The position numbers and the translations under genes are program-made. The notes under the pieces were generated by a model. The model saw only the letters and a program-made list of their open reading frames with translations. It was not told the DNA's origin and made no database searches. Shown here piece after piece: positions 21,311 through 30,262 of a stretch of DNA of 64,000 nucleotides (positions within the stretch are counted from its first letter, which is position 1; every line of letters begins with the position of its first letter). This DNA is from Limnephilus marmoratus. Its lineage: Eukaryota > Arthropoda > Insecta > Trichoptera > Limnephilidae. The stretch lies in NCBI GenBank assembly GCA_917880885.1, contig OU862919.1, forward strand, positions 55,775,058 to 55,839,057. Reading direction: 5' to 3'.

Positions 21311-22690
21311 TTGCAAAAGTCAAAGATTGGCTAGAGAAATCTTTTCAGTCTAAATCATGATAAAACCATTTTTATTCCCTTCTATAATTCCCAAAAGTCA
21401 TTCCCTAAAAACAATCTTAACTTGAAGTTCCATAACGTTAATTGTAACTTTGCGACATGCTCAAACTGCGAAAATGTAAAATTAGGAAATTATATCAAAT
21501 ACTTAGGTGTAACTTATGACGGCCTCCGTAGTCCAGTGGGTAAGACTCTTGACTCACAATCCGGAGGTCGCGGGTTCGAACCCGGCATGCGCAAACAAAT
21601 TTTATTTGATTAATTTGTGTTATTTCACAATTAATTCATTTAAAATAATATATAGTATATTTGCGGCATGTTCCAGAGTGGAAGATACTATCAGTATCGC
21701 CCTGGTGTAAGACCACCATTCAGAATTGAAACGTTGCTTGAAAATGGCTTTAGCCGTGTTTAGTGACCAGATCTGAATAGCCAGGTACCTCCCAACCTTC
21801 CTCTTCCCCACCTCCTTCCCCTCCCCACTACCTTCAGCCTCACAACATACCCCAATTGGGGATGCCATAGTCTCACTGGCATCAGACGGGAGCAGTTGAG
21901 ATTCTTGTGCGGTATTCACTGTAAAAAAATAAAAAAAAACTATAGACTGCCGACTCAAATGGACTTACCATATAGAAAAAAATGTTAATAAACTGAGATA
22001 CCTAAATTACATATTCAAACGCATGAGCAACATTGCCAATAGAAGGACCATGAAACTTGTCTATAACGCATTGGTGCTTTCATCCATTTCCAATGGAATA
22101 ATCGTGTGGGGAGGAACATATAATAACCATTTAAAACCATTAGAAATTGCACAGAAGTCCATCACTAAGGTAATATAGGTACCAGAAGGCCAAGACGTAT
22201 CCCACCAATCAGTTATTTCAGGAAACTGAAATTATGGAACTATGGCAGATCTACTGTATCCAATGTCTTAAATTTATATTTTCTCGTCCTAACAATTTCA
22301 CTAAAAACACAAATCGCTCTAGCCAGAGACATACCACGTGCGTGTACACAGTGCCTCACTGCAAAACCAGGCTGGCCCAAAGGCACATTACCTAACTGTT
22401 TTGCCCCAAAACTGTTCAATTCCCTACCCAATTCAATCAATACGAGTCAAAATCTGAACGTATATAAAAAATGTTAAAAGCTGGGTAAAAAAATAAATTG
22501 GAAGTGAGAATTTTTTTTTCTATAAATTGTATTATCTGTTTCTAAATTCCTAAAATATTCCATGTTTTTCTGTATTTTATTTAAAAAAAAAAAAGAAATG
22601 TACGTGTATTATTTTATGTACACATGTATTGAACGTGTGTATATACGTATTGGGTGTATACATACGTTAAGATAAAAAAAAATTAAAAAA
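21311..22690 (+). pseudogene. LINE RT C-terminal remnant, split by SINE-A
   Basis: Before the SINE the frame reads HNVNCNFATCSNCENVKLGN then YIKYLGVTYD. After it the text continues into LKWTYHIEKNVNKLRY and YNALVLSSISNGIIVWGGTY with stops. This is the RT thumb and C-terminus of the LINE type found intact at 44739-47735. It is 5'-truncated and decayed. Confidence 0.75.
21521..21940 (+). mobile_element. SINE-A, best copy, tRNA-derived
   Basis: The head GGCCTCCGTAGTCCAGTGGG holds an RNA polymerase III box A (TAGTCCAGTGG), and GGTTCGAACCC is a box B. A roughly 350-bp body follows, ending TATTCACTGTAAAAAAATAAA. It interrupts the YLGV motif of a LINE RT. A short imperfect duplication (TTATGAC before, TATAGACTGCC after) flanks it. 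Other copies lie at 2126-2540, 18347-19140 and 37985-38400. Confidence 0.85.
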
Positions 22691-22765
22691 AAAAAAAAAT
22701 GTCTGTAAAATCGATCATGTTGACCTCTATAGACATAGACACAATATATATATATATAAGATTAA

Positions 22766-24604
22766 CTCTTCAATTCCCAGTATCACCTGTAGGTGACACA
22801 AGTTTAGTATTTTTTTTCTACCACATGGAAATTTTATTTTCAAATTCTGCTACTACCATAGTAAAGGCAAGTAGTTACTCTATTCGTTATTTTTTCTGGC
22901 AACACTAGCCACACGCCATTAATCAAATTCATTCTCGTGTTTCACGTGAAATTGGAGCAGTCTGATTTTGTGTGATCTCTTGCAACATAAAGTGAAATAA
23001 AAATGCCTAAGCTAAGTATACAATAAATGAATAAGTAAGCTAAAATATAAATGTATTTTGTGACCAAAATAATTTATAGAATGTTTGTTACAACGTTGGA
23101 AATATGCCGTGTCACCTGTGGGTGACACTGGGCATTGTAATTATTCAATTTGTATAATGACTATCATTAGAAATTCATTCTAAGTAATAAATAACTAGAC
23201 CGTTGTTTACATTTTGGCCTTATCGCTACGCTGTGATGGTGTTTTAGAATTTGTTTACGTATTACAGGTTGACGTTAGATGAGATTGTGGAGGAATTGCA
23301 GGCCGGGGAGGACCCAGGCGATATTATTTTATTTCCTCCGATGTTGTGATAATGGACGAAGATAGTGGTGATGAAAAAGAGGGTAATATTCTTCATCTTC
23401 CCAGTCGCATGTTTCGATCTCTAGTAGAACTCCAAAATAGACCTTCCATCTCTGGAGAAAATAGTGTACATGACTTGAAGAAGAAGGAGATGAAATCGAC
23501 GTTCCTGCCCCGATGAAAAAAAGAAAAGACAATAATATAAAAAATGGTACAAGAGTCTCAGCAATACTTTTATTTCTTGTGGTAGGGGAGAACGTGATGA
23601 AGAAGTATTTTCTAGCTCTAAATAATTGCGAGAGCAGAATGCTGGGGGTACAGGTATACTATTCGGGAAAATCGTCTGGAAAACTGCAATTTACCACACT
23701 CAAATGACATGAAGAAAGTATCATGTCATAAAGTTTCTGAGAAAATCATTGCAGCTAAATGGCGTGAATATAGTATTGTCACCTAACTGCATCTAACTGC
23801 CATTGATTGAATCCTATCTCGAAAGTGGAACGAATTAGATATGTGGATAAAACACTGGCAAAAATTCAAGTAGCTTCCCAGCAATTATCAAGATATACAA
23901 TAAGTAAACGGGAGGGGTAGACCGTTTTGACGAAAGCGTCCACTTCAGGAGTGTAGCTCTTCGCGGCAAATAGTGGTGGTTCCCTCTGTTTGCTTTTGGT
24001 TTAGATGCAGCTTGCCAAAATGCATGGCTGCTCAAAAGACAGTCGGAAAACACCTGGAACTACTGTGATTTTCGGCGAAATGTCAAAATCAAATACTTGC
24101 AAATATATGGAAAGCCTCCGATCCTCAAATTCGATCGTGCATACCTCTGCAGGTAAGAGTGCCTACCGAGGTAGGAGTGCAGGAAGTGTTGACGATCACT
24201 CGCAAATCGACTACTCTCAAGGAATATTTGGATATTGTTACCAACGCACCAGAAAAATGTGCGCCAAGTGTAATATCGGTTTGCATCTAAAGTGTTGGTA
24301 TAGCTTTCACAATAAATAAGTGCTCTGTTTATTTATATAAAAAAATATAATTATAAAACTTTATAAAAATAAATATTATTATAAAACTGTTATTTTATTC
24401 CTACAGCAAGAATAAGTAAAATGCTGTTTCCTTTTCAGAGTCTTCAAGCACAATGCCCAGTGTCACCTGTAGGTGACACACCCGTAAATAAGGGTGGGGG
24501 AAGTTTTTTTTAAATATTTTTTTGTCTTAACCATATATGTGGAAGCTATTTTATTTATAGAGAAAAGAAAAATCTTTATTAACTTTGACATGGGAATTGA
24601 AGAG
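22766..24604 (+). mobile_element. piggyBac-type element, decayed, in TTAA
   Basis: Terminal inverted repeats CTCTTCAATTCCCA are flanked by TTAA at 22762-22765 and 24605-24608, the piggyBac target. Broken coding pieces fit the family: an acidic N-terminal stretch with DEIVEELQAGEDPGDIILFP (about 23275-23335), and a C-terminal Cys-rich end, KMCAKCNIGLHLKCWYSFHN (about 24255-24316). Most of the catalytic domain is lost. Near-palindromic GTGTCACCTGTAGGTGACAC-type 20-mers at about 22788, 23109 and 24460 may be transposase binding sites. Confidence 0.85.
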
Positions 24605-24608
24605 TTAA

Positions 24609-24884
24609 AAAATATTTTAAAGCTTGTAGCAGCTAGCCTCTGCTACCTCATGTTTTATTTAGATTGTTTTCAAAAAGTACCTAGCGATCTTTCCAGAAGC
24701 ATTTAAAAATATTATTAAAATATTTAAATTCAGAACCCATGAGAGTTAGACGACGTTCGTTTGGTTTTTCTAGAGACGCCAGTAGTTGTGAAAATCTGTA
24801 ACGCTGTCCATACATTAATTCATATTGCAAATTATATTTTTACAAATTATATTTATACATCATATGAGTTCTACATTATTTTAG
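24609..24884. other. AT-rich stretch, nothing recognised
   Basis: No feature was seen. Confidence 0.35.
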
Positions 24885-25660
24885 TTCTACATTATAACAG
24901 TTCTACAAACTCAACAATCTAAAAAGAGTATACTATGCACTAATCCAGTCATCAATTCAATATGGAATTATTGGATAGGGGGGGGGGTCATACAACAATA
25001 TTCTAACTCCGATCAAAGTGATCCAGAAGCTAATCAGTAAAGTAATCCTAAAGAAACCCTCCACTTATCCAACAGAAACGCTTTTCGCCGATTTCACGGT
25101 GCCTCGAGTAGAGAATATCTTCAAGAAAAATGCAATTATCCAAATTTACAAAGATAATATCATCAAAAAATTTGAATCCCATCAATCAAAAAGATATCAA
25201 GACAACTTCAAAATACCAAAATTTAATACCAAACTAATGCAAAACGATTATATCTATTTAGGAATAAAGTTTTTCAACAACCTTCCGGTTGAAATAAAAA
25301 AACCAAAGACATCAATAAACTGAAGCTCAAACTGAAGCTACACTTCATCAGGAATAATTAACTTACTAATTACCAGTTTTTCTCTTTCTTTTTATATATT
25401 ATCAATGTACATTCATCTTTTTTTTATTTAGATTTTTAAAATTTGCACAATATTTAATATGTAACCGTATCCCATGTATGTAGGTTACACCTACACGTAT
25501 AGATAATCCAGATGTTTCAATTGTTCCTATTATATACTTACCTATTGCATAATGTTATTCTATTTCTGTTATAATTAGTGTACCGATATGTAATTTATAT
25601 AAAACCGCTGTACTGTATATATCTATATTAAATAATAATAATAAAAAAAATTAAAAAAAC
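24885..25660 (+). mobile_element. 5'-truncated LINE 3' end
   Basis: Translation gives LKRVYYALIQSSIQYGIIG, then a frame of 101 codons with KVIQKLISKVILKKPSTYPT and IYLGIKFFNNLPVEIK, the C-terminus of the same LINE type as at 44739-47735. A 3' UTR follows with an A-rich end near 25630-25660. A G9 run near 24978 disrupts the frame. Confidence 0.75.
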
Positions 25661-25795
25661 TTAAAATTCTTTTTTTTTTGTTCGTTATTTTGTATGAAAC
25701 TACTGTTGAGCTCTGGCATTATGAAATTTTGTAATAGGTGGCATGCGAGCAGTTTGAAAACCGAATGTACCGGGAATGAACGTGTGGAATGCAAG

Positions 25796-25925
25796 AGGTA
25801 GGAGGGGGCGGGAGGAGGCTGTGGGAGGGGAAGAGGGTGGGGTGGAGGGGATAGGGGAGGGAGAGGGGGGGAGGGAAGGGGGGGAGGGAAGGAAGGGGTG
25901 GGAGGGTGTAGGAGGGTGGGGGGAA
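25796..25925. repeat. 130-bp G-rich purine tract
   Basis: The plus strand is almost only G and A with many runs of 3-7 G. It could form G-quadruplexes. It adjoins the left half of an element A copy. Confidence 0.8.
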
Positions 25926-26033
25926 GGTTTGTCCGGATCTTGGCGGTGGATGCGTCTGTTTACCAACTGCGTGGCAAGCCGGATCGAGAGAGACTGGTTG
26001 AGGGAGATCTTTTGACCTCTCCAGCAGGACTCC
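25926..26033 (+). mobile_element. Element A, left half, cut by copia insertion
   Basis: GATCTTGGCGGTGGATGCGT and CTCTCCAGCAGGACTCC match element A. The right half resumes at 33361 after the copia element, and ACTCC is duplicated. Confidence 0.75.
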
Positions 26034-26190
26034 TGTTGGAATATTTGATGCTGGCAACACTGATAGTTCCGGAACAATCTTCTTTTATTATTTTTATTCT
26101 GTTTGAAATTGAGTCAACTAGTGTATTGTTTACCTGACAATAAAATACGTCTGTACCTTTTAATTGAGTCTATTTAATTACAAACTAACA
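26034..26190 (+). repeat. copia 5' LTR
   Basis: 157 bp, TG...CA ends, AATAAA present; about 97% identical to the 3' LTR by eye. Confidence 0.93.
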
Positions 26191-26276
26191 GGTTATGGGC
26201 CACATCATGCTTAAAGACACTGTGTTGTGATCAATGAATTTTAGTATAAAATTGTGATTAACATTTGAATCGAACA

Positions 26277-27160
26277 ATGTCGTTCCAACTCCCTATTGAA
26301 AAGCTGAGGGGCCGTGAGAACTATGACATCTGGAAGTTCGCTGCTAAAGCATATTTAGAAGACCAGGAATTATGGGAATGTGTCGAAGGTACGGAATCAG
26401 ATCAGAAAAAGGTTAAAAAATGTCGTTCCAAGACTGTTTTGTTGATTGAACCTGTTAACTATGATCATGTCCAGTCTGCTACAACCGCGAAAGAAGCCTG
26501 GGACAATCTTGCTACTGCTTACGACGATAAAGGTCTTACACGGCGCGTCGGGTTACTAAGGACCCTAATTACAACAAACTTAGAAAACTGTAAGTCTGTT
26601 GAAGATTACCTCGATAAAATTATTACTACTGCCCTGAAATTGACTAATATTGATTTGAAAGTTGATGATGAATGGATAGGTACCATTCTTCTTGCGGGGC
26701 TTCCAGAAAAGTACACCCCCATGATTATGGGCATAGAGAGTTCTGGAATAAAAGTGACTGGGGATGCAATAAAGACAAAATTGCTACAAGATGTTTCGCA
26801 TAATAATTAAACATTAGAAAATCCCAATGACATTGCTATGTACGGTTCTGGCTCGCCCAGATGGGTAAAATACAGTGTTTCTGGATCGGGTAGTCGCAGT
26901 TCCAGAGAGGCGGCAGAAAACAGTTCATCCAGAAACAGATCGGAGGAAATAATTACTCCCAACCCTGCAAATTATAAAAAGGGACCCCGTTGTTACCGAT
27001 GCAACAGAAATGGTCATATATCCCGAAACTGTAAGGTGACATTTGATACAAAAAACTGTGGAAACAAACAAAGTTCAATGTACACTACTTTTTCCGTGAC
27101 TTCCAAATCAGCTGATGAATGGTTTCTCGACTCGGGGGCTTCTACACATTTAACAATGAC
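26277..27160 (+). pseudogene. copia gag and start of protease
   Basis: The frame opens at ATG 26277 (MSFQLPIEKLRGRENYDIWK), the usual start of copia gag with its DUF4219/UBN2-like region. A stop at 26808-26810 interrupts the frame, and the same frame then resumes. CYRCNRNGHISRNC is the CCHC zinc knuckle (CX2CX4HX4C). WFLDSGASTHLT is the protease active site DSGAS. The hAT element cuts the frame five codons later. Gag would package element RNA in cytoplasmic particles; the stop prevents a full product. Confidence 0.88.
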
Positions 27161-27606
27161 CAGAGGCGGATTTGCCCTTAGGCCTATGTAGGCCCGGGCC
27201 TAGGGCGGCCAGATATTAAGGGCGGCCAATCGTGACAAAAAAGTCACAGATGATAACAAGAAATTACTTCCTAAGTACCTAAATATTCTACGTACGAAAA
27301 CGTCATTGCTAGCCGCAAGGGTCTCGCGCTCGGGCTCGGAAGTCTCATAAGAGCGTGTTCACACACAGCTATAATATGCGTGGGATGGCGTATATCGGCC
27401 TATCGCTCGCCGTACATTCCCAATTGGAATATATGGCTAGCGATATGCAAGAGCGTGTTCACACACAGCACACAGCACGCCCCCACGCCCCGCAGCCGCC
27501 CTCGCCACACCTATCATGCTCCGTCGCTCGCCCGCTCGCGTATTTCCAATCCCTACCGCGATTCAGTTGCGCTAGTGACTGAACCGCGTTAGGTATTGTT
27601 ATGCAT

Positions 27607-27716
27607 AAGAGCGTGTTCACACACAGAGCTATAATATGCGTGGGATGGCGTATTTCAGCATATCGCTCGCCATACTTTCCAATTTGGAATGTACGGCGAG
27701 GTGTGAACACGCTCTT
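27607..27716. mobile_element. 110-bp hairpin MITE
   Basis: AAGAGCGTGTTCACAC and its exact complement form 16-bp ends. A related partial copy lies at about 27350-27470. Its centre (CCAATTTGGAAT) pairs with itself, like the MITE at 18205-18341. Confidence 0.75.
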
Positions 27717-27798
27717 AATCACCTTACAAAAGCTATAATAAATAAATAAATCAGAGATTATAAAATAATACAATAATAAGATGTTATTTATGCCAATA

Positions 27799-28652
27799 GG
27801 CCACTTGCATCACATTTTTTATATATTTTTTCCGGTTTAGGCAAATATTCTAAGACATTCTGTATTTTTTTTTTAATCGTATTTTTGAAACCCTGGGGAT
27901 TTTTTGAAAATTTCAAACCGAAAAATCAGACCATTTTTTATAAACCGGAACGACGGGACATAATTTTATAGGTGTGAAAAAACGATAATTACATAGCCGA
28001 AAATCATTTAAAAAAATAACGTTTTCCACACGAATGGCACAGGAGAATAACGAGGCATACCAAAAATATTACATCTCATAAATATTTTTTTCCTTGATCC
28101 ATCTTATTGATCATAAATCATTAAAATGTACAGCGTCTTTATTACTAAATTCAATGTAATATACTTGAACTTGTAAATTGTAATAGTAATAAGAATATTA
28201 TAAAATTTTATTTTGTTAAAATCAGCACCATAATCATTATACCTCTAAAACATGTACCGACATCATCTTCACGTTCTGAAGAGAACCCCGTACCTATTAA
28301 TTGTACGGGGTTCTCTTCAGAACATCTGTCAAAAAATCAAACCAAATGATAAGTTTGCAGAGAACAAACAATAAATCTAGTGAACGAATTAAAAAATTCG
28401 CCTGAAATCAAAGTGATGCCATATAAAAAAATAAATCAGTGTGGAATTTTATAAAATTAATAGGAACATTTTCGGCGACGGGACATTTTCATGTAGTGAC
28501 GTCACGAGCCCAAATAAATAATGGATTTATTTATTTAAAAATAAAAAAAACTGTACATTTCTAAAATTTTTTAATAACATTTTCGTAATATTAGTAAAAA
28601 ACTCTATCCACACGATTTTTTCCAAGTCGTTATGAAGTCCATGCAAGTGGCC
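27799..28652 (+). mobile_element. 854-bp TA-flanked non-autonomous transposon, copy 1
   Basis: The ends are GGCCACTTGCAT and its inverted copy, flanked by TA on both sides (27797-27798 and 28653-28654), as for Tc1/mariner-type insertion. A second copy of 856 bp lies inverted at 36721-37576. It contains a perfect 21-bp-stem hairpin at 28273-28323 and encodes no protein. Confidence 0.8.
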
Positions 28653-28757
28653 TATTATGAACTTTCCACTGATGATAGTGAATAATAAAGTGTGACATTA
28701 TAAAGGTATTTTCTTTAAAAATATATATTTATTTTAAAGTTAAAATCTACGAAAAAG

Positions 28758-28780
28758 GAGGGGGGGGGGGGGGGGGGGGC
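28758..28780. repeat. Poly-G run
   Basis: A run of about 20 or more G directly follows GAAAAAGGAGG. Its length may be a sequencing estimate. Confidence 0.7.
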
Positions 28781-29331
28781 GGAACGTAGGAATAGGATTA
28801 AGAGGCAAAGGATTTTTTATTTATTTTTAGCATTGTTCTAAAGTAGCCTACGGAGTTCGGATTTTTTGACATCTATGGTCAAAATAGATAAAGCATTGCA
28901 ATAGCTCCGTGTTAAAATAAACGGCTGGCCAAGAAAATGTTTATATAATTACAATAAATGTTTTACGAATGGTAGGAAATGTGGTCCATTTTTGGACCGA
29001 AATCAATCGCAGAAAAATAAAAGTGGTCCGTTGTCCATTTTTCGACCGAAATCGTTCCAGAGGAACAAACCCTATCGCGACTGAAACGCGGTAGGGATTG
29101 GAAATACGCCCCCGCTCGCGACAGGCGACAGCAGTCAGTGCCGGCAGTGGTCAGTGTGCCAGTGTGCGTACAGCAATTGCAGCGAATAGACAAGCGTTTT
29201 TCTAATTTCTTAAAGGTATTCGCGACGCGACGGGTATGTACTGCAATATTAACAAAAATCAAAATATTTTACGGGACGTACGACATCAACAATATGCGAA
29301 GAATTCATTCGGCTTATGGGAAATAAAGTTT

Positions 29332-29625
29332 TGAAGACAATTGTAATGGAAATGGTCTTTTTAAGGAAGGGAAGGATAGGAAGTTCTGAAAAGGAAAAGG
29401 TATGAGGGGTGGGTAGGAATCTGGGAATTAGTGTGTCCAGGAGTGACATACGTATGAATACATCCCTCCAACTGCGGTGCAAGGCAATGGGTCAAGATAG
29501 TCCGGCTGGAAAGGTCAAAAGGCCTCCCTCACCCAGTCTCTCTCGATCCTGCCCGCCACACAGCAGGTGGGCAGACGTATCCGCCGCCAAGACCTGGACA
29601 AATCTCACCCCACGAACCATGAATG
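29332..29625 (-). mobile_element. Element A fragment inside the hAT element
   Basis: GGGTGGGTAGGAATCTGGGA, CAACTGCGGTGCAAGG and GTCCAGGTCTTGGCGGCGGA (reverse complement) follow the element A order in minus orientation. Confidence 0.7.
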
Positions 29626-29875
29626 ATAATGGCAGGAAAATTAAAACGGTTTTGACCCTAGGAACTTACTGAAAAGTTTGGATACTCCTGGTCAATATGA
29701 TGGGTACTGAGAAAGGGGCGGCTACATGGTCTGGGGCCTAGGGCGGCCAAGACTGCAAATCCGCCTCTGACAATGACTGATAATAATTTGAAATAATTCA
29801 ACTTTGTATAAACCACTTATATATGATGCGCAAATCCGACCGGTTTCGGAACAAAGCTATAGAAATAAAAATAAA

Positions 29876-29897
29876 CCGTGCCGATATATCGGCACGG
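29876..29897. repeat. 22-bp perfect palindrome overlapping a tRNA-like head
   Basis: CCGTGCCGATA and its exact complement meet at 29886/29887. The right half includes the first seven bases of the tRNA-like acceptor strand (GGCACGG). Confidence 0.85.
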
Positions 29898-30080
29898 TGG
29901 CGCAGTGGTTAGCGCGTTTGCCCGGAAAGCAAGAGGTCCTGGGTTCAAGTCCCAGCGGTGTCAATATCTTTTTCTGATTTTTCTGTTCTCAGATTTTCGA
30001 CTGACTTTCGCTTATATTGTCTTCGTTTAATTAAATATTACAATTTGAGGTTTTACTCATAAAGTTAAAATAAAAATAAA
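29891..30080 (+). mobile_element. SINE-B copy with tRNA-like head
   Basis: 29891-29962 folds like a tRNA: a D arm with GCGC/GCGC, an anticodon stem TTTGC/GCAAG, a TPsiC arm CTGGG-TTCAAGT-CCCAG. Position 33 is C rather than U and one acceptor pair is mismatched, so it is a SINE head, not a working tRNA. The body (CAATATCTTTTTCTGATTTT ... TTCGCTTATATTGTC) recurs at 52925-53085 and 54136-54395. Confidence 0.75.
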
Positions 30081-30121
30081 AATAAAATAAATTATAGAAA
30101 CTGTCAAATTAGTATAAGCTT

Positions 30122-30165
30122 TCCCTGACGAAGGAACGTTTGTTCTGAAACCGGTCGGATTTGCG
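30122..30165 (+). ncRNA. Hammerhead-ribozyme-like motif
   Basis: CTGACGA (30125-30131), stem GGAAC-GUUU-GUUCU, GAAAC (30147-30151), then ACCGGUC with a GUC cleavage triplet ending at 30156. UCC before the core can pair with GGA after GUC as helix I. Position 7 is C, which hammerheads tolerate. ACCGGU is self-complementary, so helix III could form in a dimer. Confidence 0.6.
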
Positions 30166-30262
30166 CATCATATAAGTAGTTTATACAAAGTTGAATAATT
30201 TAATTTTTCTATAATGGATAACCACAAAGTAATAGCTACATTCAAAAATATGATAATAATTT

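Larger units (their letters stand above)
27161..29769. mobile_element. hAT-type DNA transposon, non-autonomous, 8-bp target duplication
   Basis: Ends CAGAGGCGGATTTGC and GCAAATCCGCCTCTG are exact inverted repeats flanked by ACAATGAC at 27153-27160 and 29770-29777. An 8-bp duplication and a CAGNGGCGG-like end are typical of hAT. A longer subterminal repeat (CCTAGGGCGGCC) occurs at both ends. No transposase frame was found. Inside are two hairpin MITEs, an 854-bp TA-flanked element, a poly-G run and an element A fragment. Confidence 0.92.
29790..30250 (+). mobile_element. Foldback element with hammerhead-like arm, carrying a SINE
   Basis: The arms (from about 29792 and to about 30203) are inverted copies of about 60 bp with CAACTTTGTATAAAC at the outside and GCGCAAATCCGACCGGTTTC inward. 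The 12-bp duplication TGATAATAATTT (29778-29789 and 30251-30262) in the copia sequence marks the insertion, so a 47-bp tail beyond the right arm belongs to the element. Between the arms lies a tRNA-derived SINE (29876-30080). The right arm keeps the hammerhead-like core; the left arm lacks its first block. Confidence 0.8.

Noticed and set aside
21521..21596. A tRNA gene
   Set aside because: It is the head of a 420-bp SINE that recurs at least three times.
25719..26077. Proline- or glycine-rich proteins in several frames
   Set aside because: They arise from the G-rich purine tract read in three frames on both strands.
29891..29962. A working tRNA gene with anticodon GGA
   Set aside because: It has C at position 33, an acceptor mismatch, no long variable arm as tRNA-Ser needs, and is followed by a SINE body repeated elsewhere.
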